IMG/VR virus record: IMGVR_UViG_3300025127_000047
Coordinates: 1 to 55,716 of that record
Direction: 5' to 3' (one strand)
Length of the DNA: 55,716 nucleotides
DNA from: a virus
The notes under the pieces are model-generated. The model ran no database searches. It was not told the DNA's origin and saw only the letters and a program-made list of their open reading frames with translations. A program made the position numbers and the translations under genes. Shown in pieces: positions 17,091-28,225 of this stretch (position 1 is the first letter of the stretch; the number at the start of each line of letters is the position of its first letter).

Positions 17091-17994
17091 AGGAAGAAGC
17101 AGCAGTAGTGCTCCACAACAAACAGAAGTAAAACAAACAACTACTAATTTACCAGAATATGCAGCACCATATTTTACTAGGTTATTAGGCAGAACAGAGT
17201 ATGAGTCTTTAAATCCATATAGAACTTATACAGGTCAAAGACTTGCAGAAAGAAGTCCAATAGCTGAACAAGTACAAGCAAGACAAACTGCTTTAGGATT
17301 AGCAGGTGCTCCAAGAGAAATGGCAGAAGCATCACAATTTGCTAGAGAAAGTGTAGTAAATCCACAAAGATTTAATACTGGTATAGCTAGTATGTATATG
17401 AATCCTTTTCAAAGATTAGTTACCGATATAGAAAAACGAGAAGCAACAAAAGCATCTGATATAACAGGAGAACAAATAGAAGGACGAGCAGCTCAATCTG
17501 GTGGTTTAGGTGGTTATCGTGAAGCTATACTTCAAGCAGAACGACAAAAAAATCTAGGACAACAATTAGGCGATATAGAAGCTAAAGGACAAAGAGATGC
17601 TTTTTCACAAGCACAAGAACAGTTTGAAAGAGATAGAGCCAATCAATTAAATGCTGCAAGACAACGATTAGGAGCAGCACAATTTTTAGGTAGTCAAGCT
17701 CCAATGCAACAACGACTAGCTTTTGATAGATTAAAAGCAGCACAAGAAGCACAAGAAGTAGGCAGAAACTTTAGACAGGCTGGGTTAGATATAGGTTATA
17801 AAGACTTCTTAAACCAAATAGCTTACCCAAGACAACAGTTAGGTTTTTATGGACAAATACTGCAAGGCTTACCAGTAACACCGGGAACACAAGTTTCACA
17901 GTACGCACCTGCTCCTTCAACTACACAGCAGTTATTAGGACTAGGTTTAGGTGGATTAGGTTTATACAGAGCTTTATCAGGTGGACAAGGATAA
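17083..17994 (+). CDS. Helical virion protein
   Basis: A 303-aa protein. I use the ATG at 17083, preceded by AGAGG, which gives MGKGRSSSSAPQQTEVKQTT. The middle is rich in Gln, Ala, Glu and Arg with long helices (about 95-215, IEAKGQRDAFSQAQEQFE). The C-terminus ends in Gly/Leu repeats (LGLGLGGLGLYRALSGG) that could insert in a membrane. This composition is typical of ejected internal proteins in marine podoviruses, but no homologue with known function is recognised. Confidence 0.6.
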   Translation: MGKGRSSSSAPQQTEVKQTTTNLPEYAAPYFTRLLGRTEYESLNPYRTYTGQRLAERSPIAEQVQARQTALGLAGAPREMAEASQFARESVVNPQRFNTGIASMYMNPFQRLVTDIEKREATKASDITGEQIEGRAAQSGGLGGYREAILQAERQKNLGQQLGDIEAKGQRDAFSQAQEQFERDRANQLNAARQRLGAAQFLGSQAPMQQRLAFDRLKAAQEAQEVGRNFRQAGLDIGYKDFLNQIAYPRQQLGFYGQILQGLPVTPGTQVSQYAPAPSTTQQLLGLGLGGLGLYRALSGGQG

Positions 17995-17995
17995 A

Positions 17996-18011
17996 TATTA
18001 AAGGATTAATA
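17996..18011. promoter_or_regulatory. TATTAA-N4-TTAATA palindrome (copy 1)
   Basis: Spacer AGGA, preceded by AAA. It lies just after the 303-aa protein stop and 1 nt before the next ATG, so the spacer also serves as the Shine-Dalgarno. Confidence 0.6.
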
Positions 18012-18012
18012 A

Positions 18013-19290
18013 ATGAATATAATAGAACTAGAAGATAACATTAAAGGCTTACCAGATAATAGTTTACAAAATGAAATGGTTAATCCTACTGGTATGTTTC
18101 CACAATACTTAGTTATGTCTGAATTGCAACGCAGACAAGAAATGCGTAAAGACTATCAAGGTCGTATGGCAGCTGAAGAAAAAACTCCTCCGCTTCCATC
18201 TATTCGTGAACAAATGATGGCAGGTATAACTCAACAACAACCAATAATGCAGGATAGCGGCATAGCAGGACTACTACCAGCTCAACCGCAAGGAGCACCA
18301 ATACCACCAACTATGTCCGCTAGTCCTGATGTAATGCCTATGTATGCTGGTGGAGTTGTGCGTATGAATACAGGTACACAAATACCTGATTTGTATGGTT
18401 TAACCACTGAAGAATTAAAATTAGCTGGTTTATATGATGACCCAAATACAGAAGAAGATGAAAGAATAACAAGTTATGAACAAGACATAATAGATTATTA
18501 TAAAACTTTACAAGAAGAACAACCTAAAAAAATAGCAGAAGAAAAAAGATTTGGAGAAGGTTTAAATTTAATGAAGGCAGGTCTTGCATTAGGTACTGCT
18601 GGTACATTTAAAGAGTTAAGTTCAGGATTAGAAAAAACTATAGATAGTATAGATGCAAGTAATAAAGCTATTTCTAAAAAAGAAGATGATTTGAAAAAAT
18701 CTAAATTAGAAAAAGCAAAAGCTATGGCTTCAATAGAAGCTAAAAGAACAGATAGATTAGCAGATTTATCTAAATTAAAAACTGAAAAACAAGCTAAACA
18801 AGCTTTGGCTGATTATTATAAATCTATGGACCCTAAAACTAAACTTAGTGGTCCGGGACAAATAGCTAAAGAAATATTAGATGGTGTATATGGACCACCA
18901 GAAAGTTTAAATATTTATAGAACAACAGATGCAGAAGGAAATGAACTTCCTAAACCAATTATTGATTCTAATAAATTATTAGAATTAGCAGCATCTAAAG
19001 TACCATCAATAGCTTCAGCAGATATTAGAACACTAGGTAGTAAACAAGAAGAACTAGCTAAATTAGTAACAGACCAAATGAGTAAATTTTCAACAATTCA
19101 AGAAGTAATTAATCTTGCAAAAGAAGAAAATATTAGTGAACAAGATGCATACGATAGAATTAAAATGAAAAAAGAACTTGAATTAAGAAAACAATTAGGT
19201 TTAGGTTCAGGAGCAGGTATGTATTCTGGTGGTGTTGTAGGTAAATCTTCTCAAAGTTTTAATGATGTGGTAAAAACCATCAATGCCTAA
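18013..19290 (+). CDS. Virion protein with Gly-Gly-Val motifs
   Basis: A 425-aa protein. The N-terminal third is Gln/Pro/Met-rich and contains MYAGGVVRMNTG (about 111-122), and the C-terminus has MYSGGVVGKSSQSFNDVV. The middle is charged and helical (about 170-265). The (M)xxGGVV motif is common in internal or injected proteins of marine phages, from memory. It overlaps the giant gene by 8 nt, which suggests coupled translation. Probably an injected virion protein; no enzymatic signature. Confidence 0.6.
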   Translation: MNIIELEDNIKGLPDNSLQNEMVNPTGMFPQYLVMSELQRRQEMRKDYQGRMAAEEKTPPLPSIREQMMAGITQQQPIMQDSGIAGLLPAQPQGAPIPPTMSASPDVMPMYAGGVVRMNTGTQIPDLYGLTTEELKLAGLYDDPNTEEDERITSYEQDIIDYYKTLQEEQPKKIAEEKRFGEGLNLMKAGLALGTAGTFKELSSGLEKTIDSIDASNKAISKKEDDLKKSKLEKAKAMASIEAKRTDRLADLSKLKTEKQAKQALADYYKSMDPKTKLSGPGQIAKEILDGVYGPPESLNIYRTTDAEGNELPKPIIDSNKLLELAASKVPSIASADIRTLGSKQEELAKLVTDQMSKFSTIQEVINLAKEENISEQDAYDRIKMKKELELRKQLGLGSGAGMYSGGVVGKSSQSFNDVVKTINA

Positions 19291-22200
19291 GTTTGTTCAA
19301 ACACCTGATGGAATAACACACCAGTTACCTGACAGTGTAACTGACGAAAACTATTTAGAAGAAAAAGAAAGATTTTTAGCTAACTATAATAAACCCCAAC
19401 TCCAAGAAGATTTCACTTCACAACCCCAACCCCAACCTCAATCTGAAATATCTACAGACTTACCCGGTCCTGCATTAATTGGTGCAAGTCTTTTAAGTAA
19501 TCTTGAAAAAAATGATGGAAGATTTTTTGATAGAAGAAATTATACTGAAGAAGATTTAGATAGAAGTGGTTTGTTATTACAAACAAGAGGTTCTTTTTCA
19601 AAATTATTTAGTGAGCAAGATGCTACTTACAATAGATTTAAAATATTAGAACAAATAGCAGAGTTAGAAAATGAAAGATTACAAATTTTATCTAAAGATG
19701 TTTTAACTGAAAAAGATAAAACTAGATTAGTTGAAATAGATAGATTAATAAATGAGGGAGAAGCACCAAATATTTCTGTAGAAGAAGCAGAAAAACAATC
19801 TATAAAAGAAGTTACAGATGCTATACCTTATATTCCTAATCCTGCTTTAATGGGCGACCCATCAGTTTATCAAGCAACTACTCTTAATCTTGCAGAAATA
19901 GAAAGAAATAAAAAACTTGGATTAAAAGATACATTAGCATACGAAACAGATAGAAGGGATAAATCTATAGAATTTCAATCAGGTATAAGATACTCTAAAA
20001 GTTTTGAAGACTTAGCTAGTGCTTCATCTTTTGATGAATCTATGGAAATATTTTTATCTGACCCATTAAGTTTAATGGGACAAGTGTTAGCTTCAAGTTC
20101 AGCACCAATGTCTGTATCTTTAACTTCTGGTGTTGTTGGAACTCTTTATGGGGGTCCAATAGTAGGTGCAGCAGCAACAGGTATTGCTTCTGGTTCAGTT
20201 GATGCAGTTTATTCTTTTACAGAATATATGCAAAAACAAGGTGTTGATATATACAATAATGATGATGTTGTAAAATTTTTACAAGACCCAGAAAAAGTAG
20301 CAGCTGCTAAAAAGTATGCAAGAACAAGAGCAACATTTATAGGTGCTTTTGATGCATTATCTTTTGGCTTAGGCTCTAAAATAATAGCACCTGCTAGAAT
20401 TGGTGGTGCTCATAGTAGAGCATTATTTAATTCATTAGTAGTTCAACCGCCATTACAAGGAACATTAGGTGGAGCAGGAGAATACTTTGCACAATTAAGT
20501 ACTTTAGAAGAAGGAGAGCAAATACGAGTTGGTGAAGTGTTTATGGAAGCTATAGGTGAATTAGCTTTTGCTCCTGTAGAAACAACACTAGCACAAGCAG
20601 GTACAGGATTTGCAGAATATAAAAGAATACAACAAGAAGCAATTCAAGAACAAAGAAAAAGATTTAAAAATTTTGAAACAAATTATGCAAACCTTACCCC
20701 AGAACAACAAAAAGCTATAGATGAAAAAGGTGCAGAAGTTTTTGAAAGAATACAAAATAATAATCCAGATAAATCTATAGAAGAAATTTTAGATTTAACA
20801 TATCAAGAATTACAAACAACCTTTGAAGCTTTTGAAGCTCGAAAAATTATTCAAGAAAATCCACTTGAAGATATTGCATACAATAAACTTGGAACAAGAA
20901 ATGAAGTTGTTTTTAAAGCAAATGAAGACGGAACTTTTAGTGTAGTAATTATAGATGAAAGACAGCCTAATAATTTAAAAATTCTTGGTACTTATAATGA
21001 AAAAGAAAAAGCAGCAAAAACTACTAGAGATTTAAACCATCAAATTAATACTTATGTAAATAGACAAACATTTCAAGAAGATGCAGTAATGCAAAACTTA
21101 AATCTTGATAATGAATTTGTAGAAGATTTTGCAAATGAAATATTAAATACTACTCTTGATGGTATATCTTTTGTAGATTTAGAAAGATTAGGGGTTGCTC
21201 CAGAAACTATAGCTCTTTTAAAAGACATAGCACAAAACGATTACACTGTACCGCCAAGTGTATTAAAAGCAAATTTATCTAAAAAACAATTTGATAAAGT
21301 AATGCAATCAAAAGCAGAAACTTTAAATGCTAAACCTAAAAAATCTATAGCAGGTACAGCTTTTAATACTTTATTAAAAAATAAAAATATTGAAAGTGAT
21401 ATTAATTCAGATAGTTTTAAAAGATTTGGATTGCATTTTGTTGGAGAACAAGATGTAAACAAAATGAGTGTAGCTCAAAAAAGAGTATTGTTTACTTTAT
21501 TAGATAACATACCAGCTTCTCCAGATAAAATAAATTTACCAGATTTTACTCCTAGAACTTTTAGTGTTGATGATTACAACAAAGCAAAAACAGAAATAGA
21601 AAATCAAGGTAAAGCTACATTAAAAATAATACAAGATGCAACAGGATTAAATAAAGTATCTGCAAAAAGAATAATGGAGTACTTTGTTACTGCTGGTTAT
21701 GTTAATAAAAAAGGTAACAAGTTTGAATTTGTTGGAACAGAAAATCAAATTTATAACTTAGATGGTACTCGTAGATTAACTTCAGATATAAATTTAAACA
21801 AAAGAATAAAGCGTATTGAAAAAATACTTGTTAATAATAATAAAATAAATCCAAATGTTCGTTCAAAAATAGCAACTTTTTTAGATGAACTTACAGACCC
21901 TAATATTAGAACAATAGCAGGTGGTAGTTATAATGCTACATTTAATGAAATACTTTATACAATAGATAGAGCAGACTTAAATTTATTAGATAAAAAATCA
22001 GACCAATATAATCCAAAAGAATTTTTAGCTACATATGCTAGATTACAAGGACACGAAAACTTTCATGCATTAGTAGAAGCAGGATTATTTACACAAGAAG
22101 AAATAAATGCACTTACAAAATTTGCAACTAATAAAAAAATAAGTAAAAAATATCAAGAAGCATTACAAAGAAAATTAAAAACAGAAGAAAAATATTCTGA

Positions 22201-25200
22201 TAAAACATATCTTGAATTTGCAACTGAACAATATACAGGTGTAGAAGGATATGAAAATCCTAATGATATATTAGAAGAAGCATGGGTTCATGCATTTGAA
22301 GACCTTATTACAACTAATGCAAAAATTACTGGCAGACCAAGAACAGCTTTAGAAAAAGTATCTAATTTTGCAAAAGCTGTAGGCAATGCTTTAGTAGGAA
22401 ATGGATTTTTTACAGTAGAAGATATTGTTGATAAAACATTACAAGGAAAAATAGCAGATAGAAATAGAGGTGTATCAAATAAAATTGAAAATACAAATAC
22501 AATATTTAATATACCTGAAGCAGAAGATGTAATTGTATCTGACCAACCAAGTGTTAAATATAGTGTAAACAGAAACTTATATTCTCAACAAAAAGAAGCA
22601 GAGATTATAAGAAACAAAATAAGTAATACACAAATAATATCAAGAAAATCAGATGGTACACCTATTTTAAATTGGGAACCTCAACTAACTTTAAATGTAT
22701 CTACTTTTATAGACAGCATTAAATTTAAAAATAATTCTGATATACGAGGTGCTGTAGGAAATAGTAACTTAAATATAATTTATTCTAAAATAATTAAATT
22801 ATTAAATAGACCTAAAGAAGAATTAATAAGTCAATATAATTTACAAGATAATGTTATTAATAATATATTAAATCCTATTCAATATAGTAGCCAACAAATA
22901 TTTGTTGAAGCAAATGAAATTTTTAGAAATTATTTACGAAATGAAAACATAGGTAATACAAGAACATTTAATCTAATGCCTTATAAAACATTAGAAGATG
23001 GTTATGAAGGTTTTGTTGTTGGTGAAAAAACAACTGATGCTAATAATTTATATTACAATCCTAGAATTTACAGCAGTCAAGCACAAGCAGAAAAAGCGTT
23101 AGAATCAAATGACGCACAATACAATCCTATACCTAATAGTAATATACAAAAAATTAGAAAGGTAAAGTTTTTTCCAAGAAATATAATTTTTAATCCAGCT
23201 TTATTAGGTTCTAAAGATGTTGAAAATAATTATCTTATTAGAAATCATAGTCCTAACAATATAACGGAGCCAACAACACAACTAATATTTAATAAATTTT
23301 TTGGAAACACTTCAGAATTACTTGTTACTAATGAAGTATTTGCTGGTGAGGTAGAAAGTTTTAATTTAGAAACTAATACACCAAAAATTAAATACTCTTT
23401 AAGAGAAACAAATGGTAGATTAATTGATGATGTAAAAGCAAAATTAGAAGAAGATTCTGGAGCTCCAACATTAGAAGGATATTTTGAACAATTATATGGA
23501 ACTGTTGCATCAATACCTCCAGCAGTAAAACAAATGTTAAGAGATGGGAGAGGAGAAGGTTCAGAATATATAGCACCATTAATGTCTTTAGGTCCAGAAG
23601 CTTTTGTAAAAACAAGAGTAGGCAAAAACACAGGTAAAGGAGTATTTTATTATGCCTTTGAATATCCAGAAGATTTAACTGTAAATCAAGCACAACAATT
23701 TTATGATGCTGTAAATTTTGTTACACAAGAATCTGTAAAATTATTTCCTGAAGAAGTGGTTGTTTATAGAGGAAGTCGTATAGATGATAGTTACAGTTTA
23801 ATTCCTACAACAACTAATAAAAGAATAGCAGAAGCTTTTGGAAAAAATTTAGATAGGAGAGATGAAAGAGTAGAAGAACTTTATTACGATAAAATAAGAG
23901 ATGGTGAAATAAGTTCAGACATAACTCTTGATGAGTTTAGAACAAATCTATTTAGTTCAAAAGGTAGCCCAAGAGATATAGCTAGATATGGTTATAATGT
24001 TCAAAGATTCCTTGTTCCTAAAGAAGCTATTGCAGTTAATATGAACGCTTTGTATAGAGGTGAATCTATACTTGGCGATGATGAAAGAAGTTTATTTTAT
24101 GATAGATATAATTATCAAAATGAACAAGAGCTTTTAATACCTACACAATTTTTAATTGATGATTATGGAGACACTAAAGGTACAGAAGTTTTAACTACGC
24201 ATCTTCAAGATGTTGCAAAAGAAAAAAGGGATAGAATTAGAATAGCAGATGATTTTGCAACTATAACATCTGGAAATTTTGCTGTTCCAAAAGACCAAGT
24301 AAAAACTTTAACCAGAACAGAACTATTAGATGCTAGGGGAGATTTAATAATCTTAGCTAATGACCCAAAGTATCAAACAAATTATGTAAGCGTAGAAGAT
24401 ATATATGAATTAGTAAATCACCCAGCTATGTTAGCTGTACAAAATGAGTCTTTAACTATTCCTGATGTTCTTGATAGTTTAACTTCTGAACAAGTAAATA
24501 AAAGAATAGAAGATATGCGACCTGATTTAATTCGTATAGCTGAAGAATATGCAGGTGGTAATTTAAAATTTGATAAACAAGCAATATTAATAATTGGACC
24601 ACCGGGCACAGGTAAGTCAACATTTGCTGAAGATATAGCAGAAAGAAAAGGTTATGCAATAGTTGATGCTGATGATGCTAAAAAACAAATGCCTGAATTT
24701 AAAAATGGTGTAGGTGCTAACGCTACACACCCATTTTCAAAATTAGTTGCTACTCAAATTCAACAAGAATTTATAGAACAAGGTGCAAATATAATAATTC
24801 CAAAAGTTGCTGGTAAGTCAAGTCGAATAACAGGTAAACCAAAAACAACAGGCATTATAGATACAATAATAGATTTACAAGCAAGAGGATATAAAGTAGA
24901 TGTTGTGTATCCAGATGCTAATATAAATCAAGCAATAATAAGAAATGTTACTAGGTATGGTGAAACAGGAAGATTTGTAAACCTTGATTATTTATTATCT
25001 ATTGATAATAAAGTAAGAGATAGTTATAACATAATAAAAGATTATTTTATTAATGAAAATAAAGGTAGGTATCCTGATATTGGTTTTACATATATTAATA
25101 ATAATTATAAATTAGGAGAGCACATTGTCGAAGAAGATACATCACAATTATTTCAAGACGATAGAGTCGTTGATGAAAGCAGAGGAAGAAGCAGAAAAGG

Positions 25201-28132
25201 CAGGGAGGGAACTTTACCCAAAAATGAAATCACAGAGGAACAAAATGCCCTTGTTGAAATTGCTAAAGAGCAAGAACAAAACTCAATAGAAGCAGGTGTA
25301 ACTCCTGTAATAAATACTAATGCTTCCCCTAGTGCTGTAGCCGCAGCAGTAAAAGCACAACAAGAAATTAAAAATAGTTCGTCTGAAAATAATGCAGATG
25401 TAGATTCTATTCTTTCTGATATACCTAATGATACTAAAATTAAATATTCATTTAATAGAAGTAACAAACCTTTAAATAAAAATGCTGAAGATTTAATAGA
25501 AAATTTAACAGTAAGAGATGACACTATTGAAAATAAAACTACCGGTCAACTTATACTAGAAGGTTTTAAACCAGTAGACCCATTAGCATTTAGAGAAGCT
25601 TTCTTAGACCAGTATGCAAGATTAGCTGAAACAGATTATAAAGCAGGTAGAAAAAATAAATACGGAGATAAGATGTTGCTTGGCAGTATGTCTGCAGGTG
25701 CAGCATTATATTTTTCTGATAGGTCAGGAGATATATTTCAACAAGCATTTTTAAGAGGTGTACCTGTATATGATAAAGATAAAGGATATACCTATGTAAC
25801 TAATGTATCTCCTATAGATGGTAAACCTATAGTTCCATTCTTTGATGTATTCAAACCAGCTTATAAAAATCCTAATTTGCTTTGGGCTTTTCAAGCAGTG
25901 CAAAGAGTTAAAAGAGAAACAAGATTTAACAAAGAAGGAAGAAAAGTAAAAGTAACAGCAGTTGATAGAAAAAGAGCTAAACAAGCTTTAAAAGATTATC
26001 CTGAATTACAAACCATGATTGATGAATATAACAGAACTAATGAACATACAGTTCAATTCTTAATTGATACAGGTGTATTAGATGAACAAACAGGTAAAGA
26101 ATGGTTAGCAAATTCAGATTACATTCCTTTTTATAGACCACTTGAAGGAGTTGAAGGATTTAAAGGACCAAAAATATTTCAAGGTTTATCTATAACTCCA
26201 TTTCAAAGAGCAAAAGGTAGTGAAGAAAAAGATATTGTTGACCCAATAACAGGCATTACAAATAATTTAAGAGCAGCTATAAATTTAGGTATGAAAAATA
26301 TAGCAGCTAATAGAGTAATGCGTAACTTTGTAGACATGGATATAGCTAAGAGAGTTAAAGGTAATGTTAAAGGACCAGACATTGTTACGATAAGAGTTAA
26401 TGGTAAAAATGTAAACTATAAAGTAGATGACCCAATGTTATATCAATCTTTTAGTGTTATGAGTCAAGGAGACTTTGCACCACAAGGATTGCTTATGAAT
26501 ATATTAAGAGGAACTAAAGGATTTGTAAGTGATTTAATTACAAGAGTTCCTGACTTTTGGTTTAGACAAATAGTAAGAGACTCTGCGTCTGCTTATGTTT
26601 TAAGTGGTGCTAATTATGTACCAATAATATCTTCTATTAAAGAAAGTATGAGTATAGCTAAAGGAATGATTACCGGTAATCTTCCAGATGAGTTTGTAAA
26701 ATTAAGAAATGCAGGAATAATTACAGGCTATGACAAAGGTGTAAGAGATATAGATAGTACTGAAAAACTTATAAATGGTTTATATAAAAATGCTTTTAAA
26801 AGTGAAAGACCATTAGCACAAAAAGTTTATATGTTTCCTATAGATTTATTAACTACTATATGGGACATAATGGGACAAGGTACAGCTATAACAGATGCTG
26901 CTACTAGAGTTGCTGTATATAAAGACACATTAAAAAGAACAGGCAATGAAGCTGAAGCTATATTCCAAGCATTAGAAGTTTTAAACTTTACAAGGCGTGG
27001 TAATAATCAGATGTTTCAATTATATGCACAGTCAACTATGTTTTTAAATCCAAGACTGCAAGGACTAGATGTTTTTTATAGAGGACTAACAGGAAGATAT
27101 GGTATAGGTAAAGGTTTATCAAGAAGTAAAAGAATGAAAGCTGTAATGATGAGAGTTGCAGCTATGGCTTCTTTATCTGTATTTTATTATTTATTAGCAA
27201 GAGACTCTGAAGAATATGAAGAAGCACCTGAAGAAATAAAGGATGCTTATTTAATTATTCCGGGCAGTAAAAAATTAGTTGGACAACCAATAGCTATACC
27301 TAAACCTTTTGAAGTAGGACTACTAACAATGACTATTCCCGAAAGGCTTACCTCTTATGCTATGGACGATATAGCAGGTAAAGATGTCGCAGATAGTTTA
27401 AAAAGAAATATAACTCATACTCTTGCAATAACACCACCAACAGCAGTTGACCCATTATTAGAAAACTTTTTTAACTATGATTTCTTTACAGGTAGACAAA
27501 TAGTACCTGATTATTTAGAGGGTACAGGAGACTTAGCATACAGACCACAAACAGATACTCTATCTAAAGTTATAGGAGATGAGTTAAACATAAGTCCTTT
27601 GTATGTAGAAAATTTATTTAGAAGTTATACTGGAACATTAGGCTCTTGGATTATGATGGCAACAGATAGTTTAATTAGAGAAGGTTTAACAGATGCAGAA
27701 AGAGTAAAGTTTGGACTCGACAGACTTCCAGTTGTAGGAACTTTTCTTTTACCAGCAGAGGGAAGCAACTATGAAAATCAATTCTATAGTTTAAAAGGAG
27801 ATGTTGATGATTTAGTTGCAACATTTAGACAGATAGAAAGTAATGTTGTTGATAAAGGAGATGGGTACGCTTTAGGAATGATTGATGAGTATAAGATAGA
27901 ATATCAAGATGCGTTAAAAGATTTACAGTCAGAGCTTACAGATACAGCCGACCAACTTAAAGAAATAAGAAACTTAGAATCTCAAATAATTAATAGCACA
28001 ACCCTTTCTTCCGAAGAAAAGAAAAGACAACTAGATAATATAAAGTCTATTAAGAATGATTTATTAAAAGGAATACCAGAACAACGCAAGTTTTATCTGG
28101 AAGAATTTAAAGAAAGAGCTGTAGTAAGATAA
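19283..28132 (+). CDS. Giant polyvalent virion protein (metallopeptidase-, ART- and P-loop-containing; LPD38-like C-terminus)
   Basis: A 2949-aa protein in one uninterrupted frame. Landmarks in order: N-terminal disordered QPQPQ region; hydrophobic Gly/Ala segment near 265-310; a winged-helix-like part (about 740-820); HEXXH metallopeptidase motif HENFH at 924-928; an ART-like domain with R1496 (VYRG), Thr-rich PTTTNK near 1508-1513 and E1614/E1616 (NEQEL), matching the R-S-E triad; P-loop GPPGTGKST at 1772-1780, zeta-toxin-kinase-like; and a C-terminal region with NYDFFTGR near 2731 that resembles the large polyvalent protein domain LPD38. A coiled coil ends the protein. Polyvalent proteins are known to be injected with DNA to counter host defences, which is the likely role. 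Confidence 0.8.
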   Translation: MPKFVQTPDGITHQLPDSVTDENYLEEKERFLANYNKPQLQEDFTSQPQPQPQSEISTDLPGPALIGASLLSNLEKNDGRFFDRRNYTEEDLDRSGLLLQTRGSFSKLFSEQDATYNRFKILEQIAELENERLQILSKDVLTEKDKTRLVEIDRLINEGEAPNISVEEAEKQSIKEVTDAIPYIPNPALMGDPSVYQATTLNLAEIERNKKLGLKDTLAYETDRRDKSIEFQSGIRYSKSFEDLASASSFDESMEIFLSDPLSLMGQVLASSSAPMSVSLTSGVVGTLYGGPIVGAAATGIASGSVDAVYSFTEYMQKQGVDIYNNDDVVKFLQDPEKVAAAKKYARTRATFIGAFDALSFGLGSKIIAPARIGGAHSRALFNSLVVQPPLQGTLGGAGEYFAQLSTLEEGEQIRVGEVFMEAIGELAFAPVETTLAQAGTGFAEYKRIQQEAIQEQRKRFKNFETNYANLTPEQQKAIDEKGAEVFERIQNNNPDKSIEEILDLTYQELQTTFEAFEARKIIQENPLEDIAYNKLGTRNEVVFKANEDGTFSVVIIDERQPNNLKILGTYNEKEKAAKTTRDLNHQINTYVNRQTFQEDAVMQNLNLDNEFVEDFANEILNTTLDGISFVDLERLGVAPETIALLKDIAQNDYTVPPSVLKANLSKKQFDKVMQSKAETLNAKPKKSIAGTAFNTLLKNKNIESDINSDSFKRFGLHFVGEQDVNKMSVAQKRVLFTLLDNIPASPDKINLPDFTPRTFSVDDYNKAKTEIENQGKATLKIIQDATGLNKVSAKRIMEYFVTAGYVNKKGNKFEFVGTENQIYNLDGTRRLTSDINLNKRIKRIEKILVNNNKINPNVRSKIATFLDELTDPNIRTIAGGSYNATFNEILYTIDRADLNLLDKKSDQYNPKEFLATYARLQGHENFHALVEAGLFTQEEINALTKFATNKKISKKYQEALQRKLKTEEKYSDKTYLEFATEQYTGVEGYENPNDILEEAWVHAFEDLITTNAKITGRPRTALEKVSNFAKAVGNALVGNGFFTVEDIVDKTLQGKIADRNRGVSNKIENTNTIFNIPEAEDVIVSDQPSVKYSVNRNLYSQQKEAEIIRNKISNTQIISRKSDGTPILNWEPQLTLNVSTFIDSIKFKNNSDIRGAVGNSNLNIIYSKIIKLLNRPKEELISQYNLQDNVINNILNPIQYSSQQIFVEANEIFRNYLRNENIGNTRTFNLMPYKTLEDGYEGFVVGEKTTDANNLYYNPRIYSSQAQAEKALESNDAQYNPIPNSNIQKIRKVKFFPRNIIFNPALLGSKDVENNYLIRNHSPNNITEPTTQLIFNKFFGNTSELLVTNEVFAGEVESFNLETNTPKIKYSLRETNGRLIDDVKAKLEEDSGAPTLEGYFEQLYGTVASIPPAVKQMLRDGRGEGSEYIAPLMSLGPEAFVKTRVGKNTGKGVFYYAFEYPEDLTVNQAQQFYDAVNFVTQESVKLFPEEVVVYRGSRIDDSYSLIPTTTNKRIAEAFGKNLDRRDERVEELYYDKIRDGEISSDITLDEFRTNLFSSKGSPRDIARYGYNVQRFLVPKEAIAVNMNALYRGESILGDDERSLFYDRYNYQNEQELLIPTQFLIDDYGDTKGTEVLTTHLQDVAKEKRDRIRIADDFATITSGNFAVPKDQVKTLTRTELLDARGDLIILANDPKYQTNYVSVEDIYELVNHPAMLAVQNESLTIPDVLDSLTSEQVNKRIEDMRPDLIRIAEEYAGGNLKFDKQAILIIGPPGTGKSTFAEDIAERKGYAIVDADDAKKQMPEFKNGVGANATHPFSKLVATQIQQEFIEQGANIIIPKVAGKSSRITGKPKTTGIIDTIIDLQARGYKVDVVYPDANINQAIIRNVTRYGETGRFVNLDYLLSIDNKVRDSYNIIKDYFINENKGRYPDIGFTYINNNYKLGEHIVEEDTSQLFQDDRVVDESRGRSRKGREGTLPKNEITEEQNALVEIAKEQEQNSIEAGVTPVINTNASPSAVAAAVKAQQEIKNSSSENNADVDSILSDIPNDTKIKYSFNRSNKPLNKNAEDLIENLTVRDDTIENKTTGQLILEGFKPVDPLAFREAFLDQYARLAETDYKAGRKNKYGDKMLLGSMSAGAALYFSDRSGDIFQQAFLRGVPVYDKDKGYTYVTNVSPIDGKPIVPFFDVFKPAYKNPNLLWAFQAVQRVKRETRFNKEGRKVKVTAVDRKRAKQALKDYPELQTMIDEYNRTNEHTVQFLIDTGVLDEQTGKEWLANSDYIPFYRPLEGVEGFKGPKIFQGLSITPFQRAKGSEEKDIVDPITGITNNLRAAINLGMKNIAANRVMRNFVDMDIAKRVKGNVKGPDIVTIRVNGKNVNYKVDDPMLYQSFSVMSQGDFAPQGLLMNILRGTKGFVSDLITRVPDFWFRQIVRDSASAYVLSGANYVPIISSIKESMSIAKGMITGNLPDEFVKLRNAGIITGYDKGVRDIDSTEKLINGLYKNAFKSERPLAQKVYMFPIDLLTTIWDIMGQGTAITDAATRVAVYKDTLKRTGNEAEAIFQALEVLNFTRRGNNQMFQLYAQSTMFLNPRLQGLDVFYRGLTGRYGIGKGLSRSKRMKAVMMRVAAMASLSVFYYLLARDSEEYEEAPEEIKDAYLIIPGSKKLVGQPIAIPKPFEVGLLTMTIPERLTSYAMDDIAGKDVADSLKRNITHTLAITPPTAVDPLLENFFNYDFFTGRQIVPDYLEGTGDLAYRPQTDTLSKVIGDELNISPLYVENLFRSYTGTLGSWIMMATDSLIREGLTDAERVKFGLDRLPVVGTFLLPAEGSNYENQFYSLKGDVDDLVATFRQIESNVVDKGDGYALGMIDEYKIEYQDALKDLQSELTDTADQLKEIRNLESQIINSTTLSSEEKKRQLDNIKSIKNDLLKGIPEQRKFYLEEFKERAVVR

Positions 28133-28133
28133 A

Positions 28134-28149
28134 TATTAAAGCGTTAATA
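28134..28149. promoter_or_regulatory. TATTAA-N4-TTAATA palindrome (copy 2)
   Basis: Spacer AGCG. It starts immediately after the stop codon of the giant gene, upstream of the convergent terminator. Confidence 0.55.
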
Positions 28150-28197
28150 TTTGTTTGAGCTATAAGGATTAAGAATTTTTTTTATCACCTAGCCTAC

Positions 28198-28225
28198 AAC
28201 CCTTTGTTTAAAGGGTTTTGTTTTT
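28198..28225 (+). terminator. Rho-independent terminator between convergent operons
   Basis: Stem AACCCTTT / AAAGGGTT with a GTTT loop, then TTTTGTTTTT. It ends rightward transcription of the virion operon. It overlaps the last codons of the converging RusA-like gene. Confidence 0.8.
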
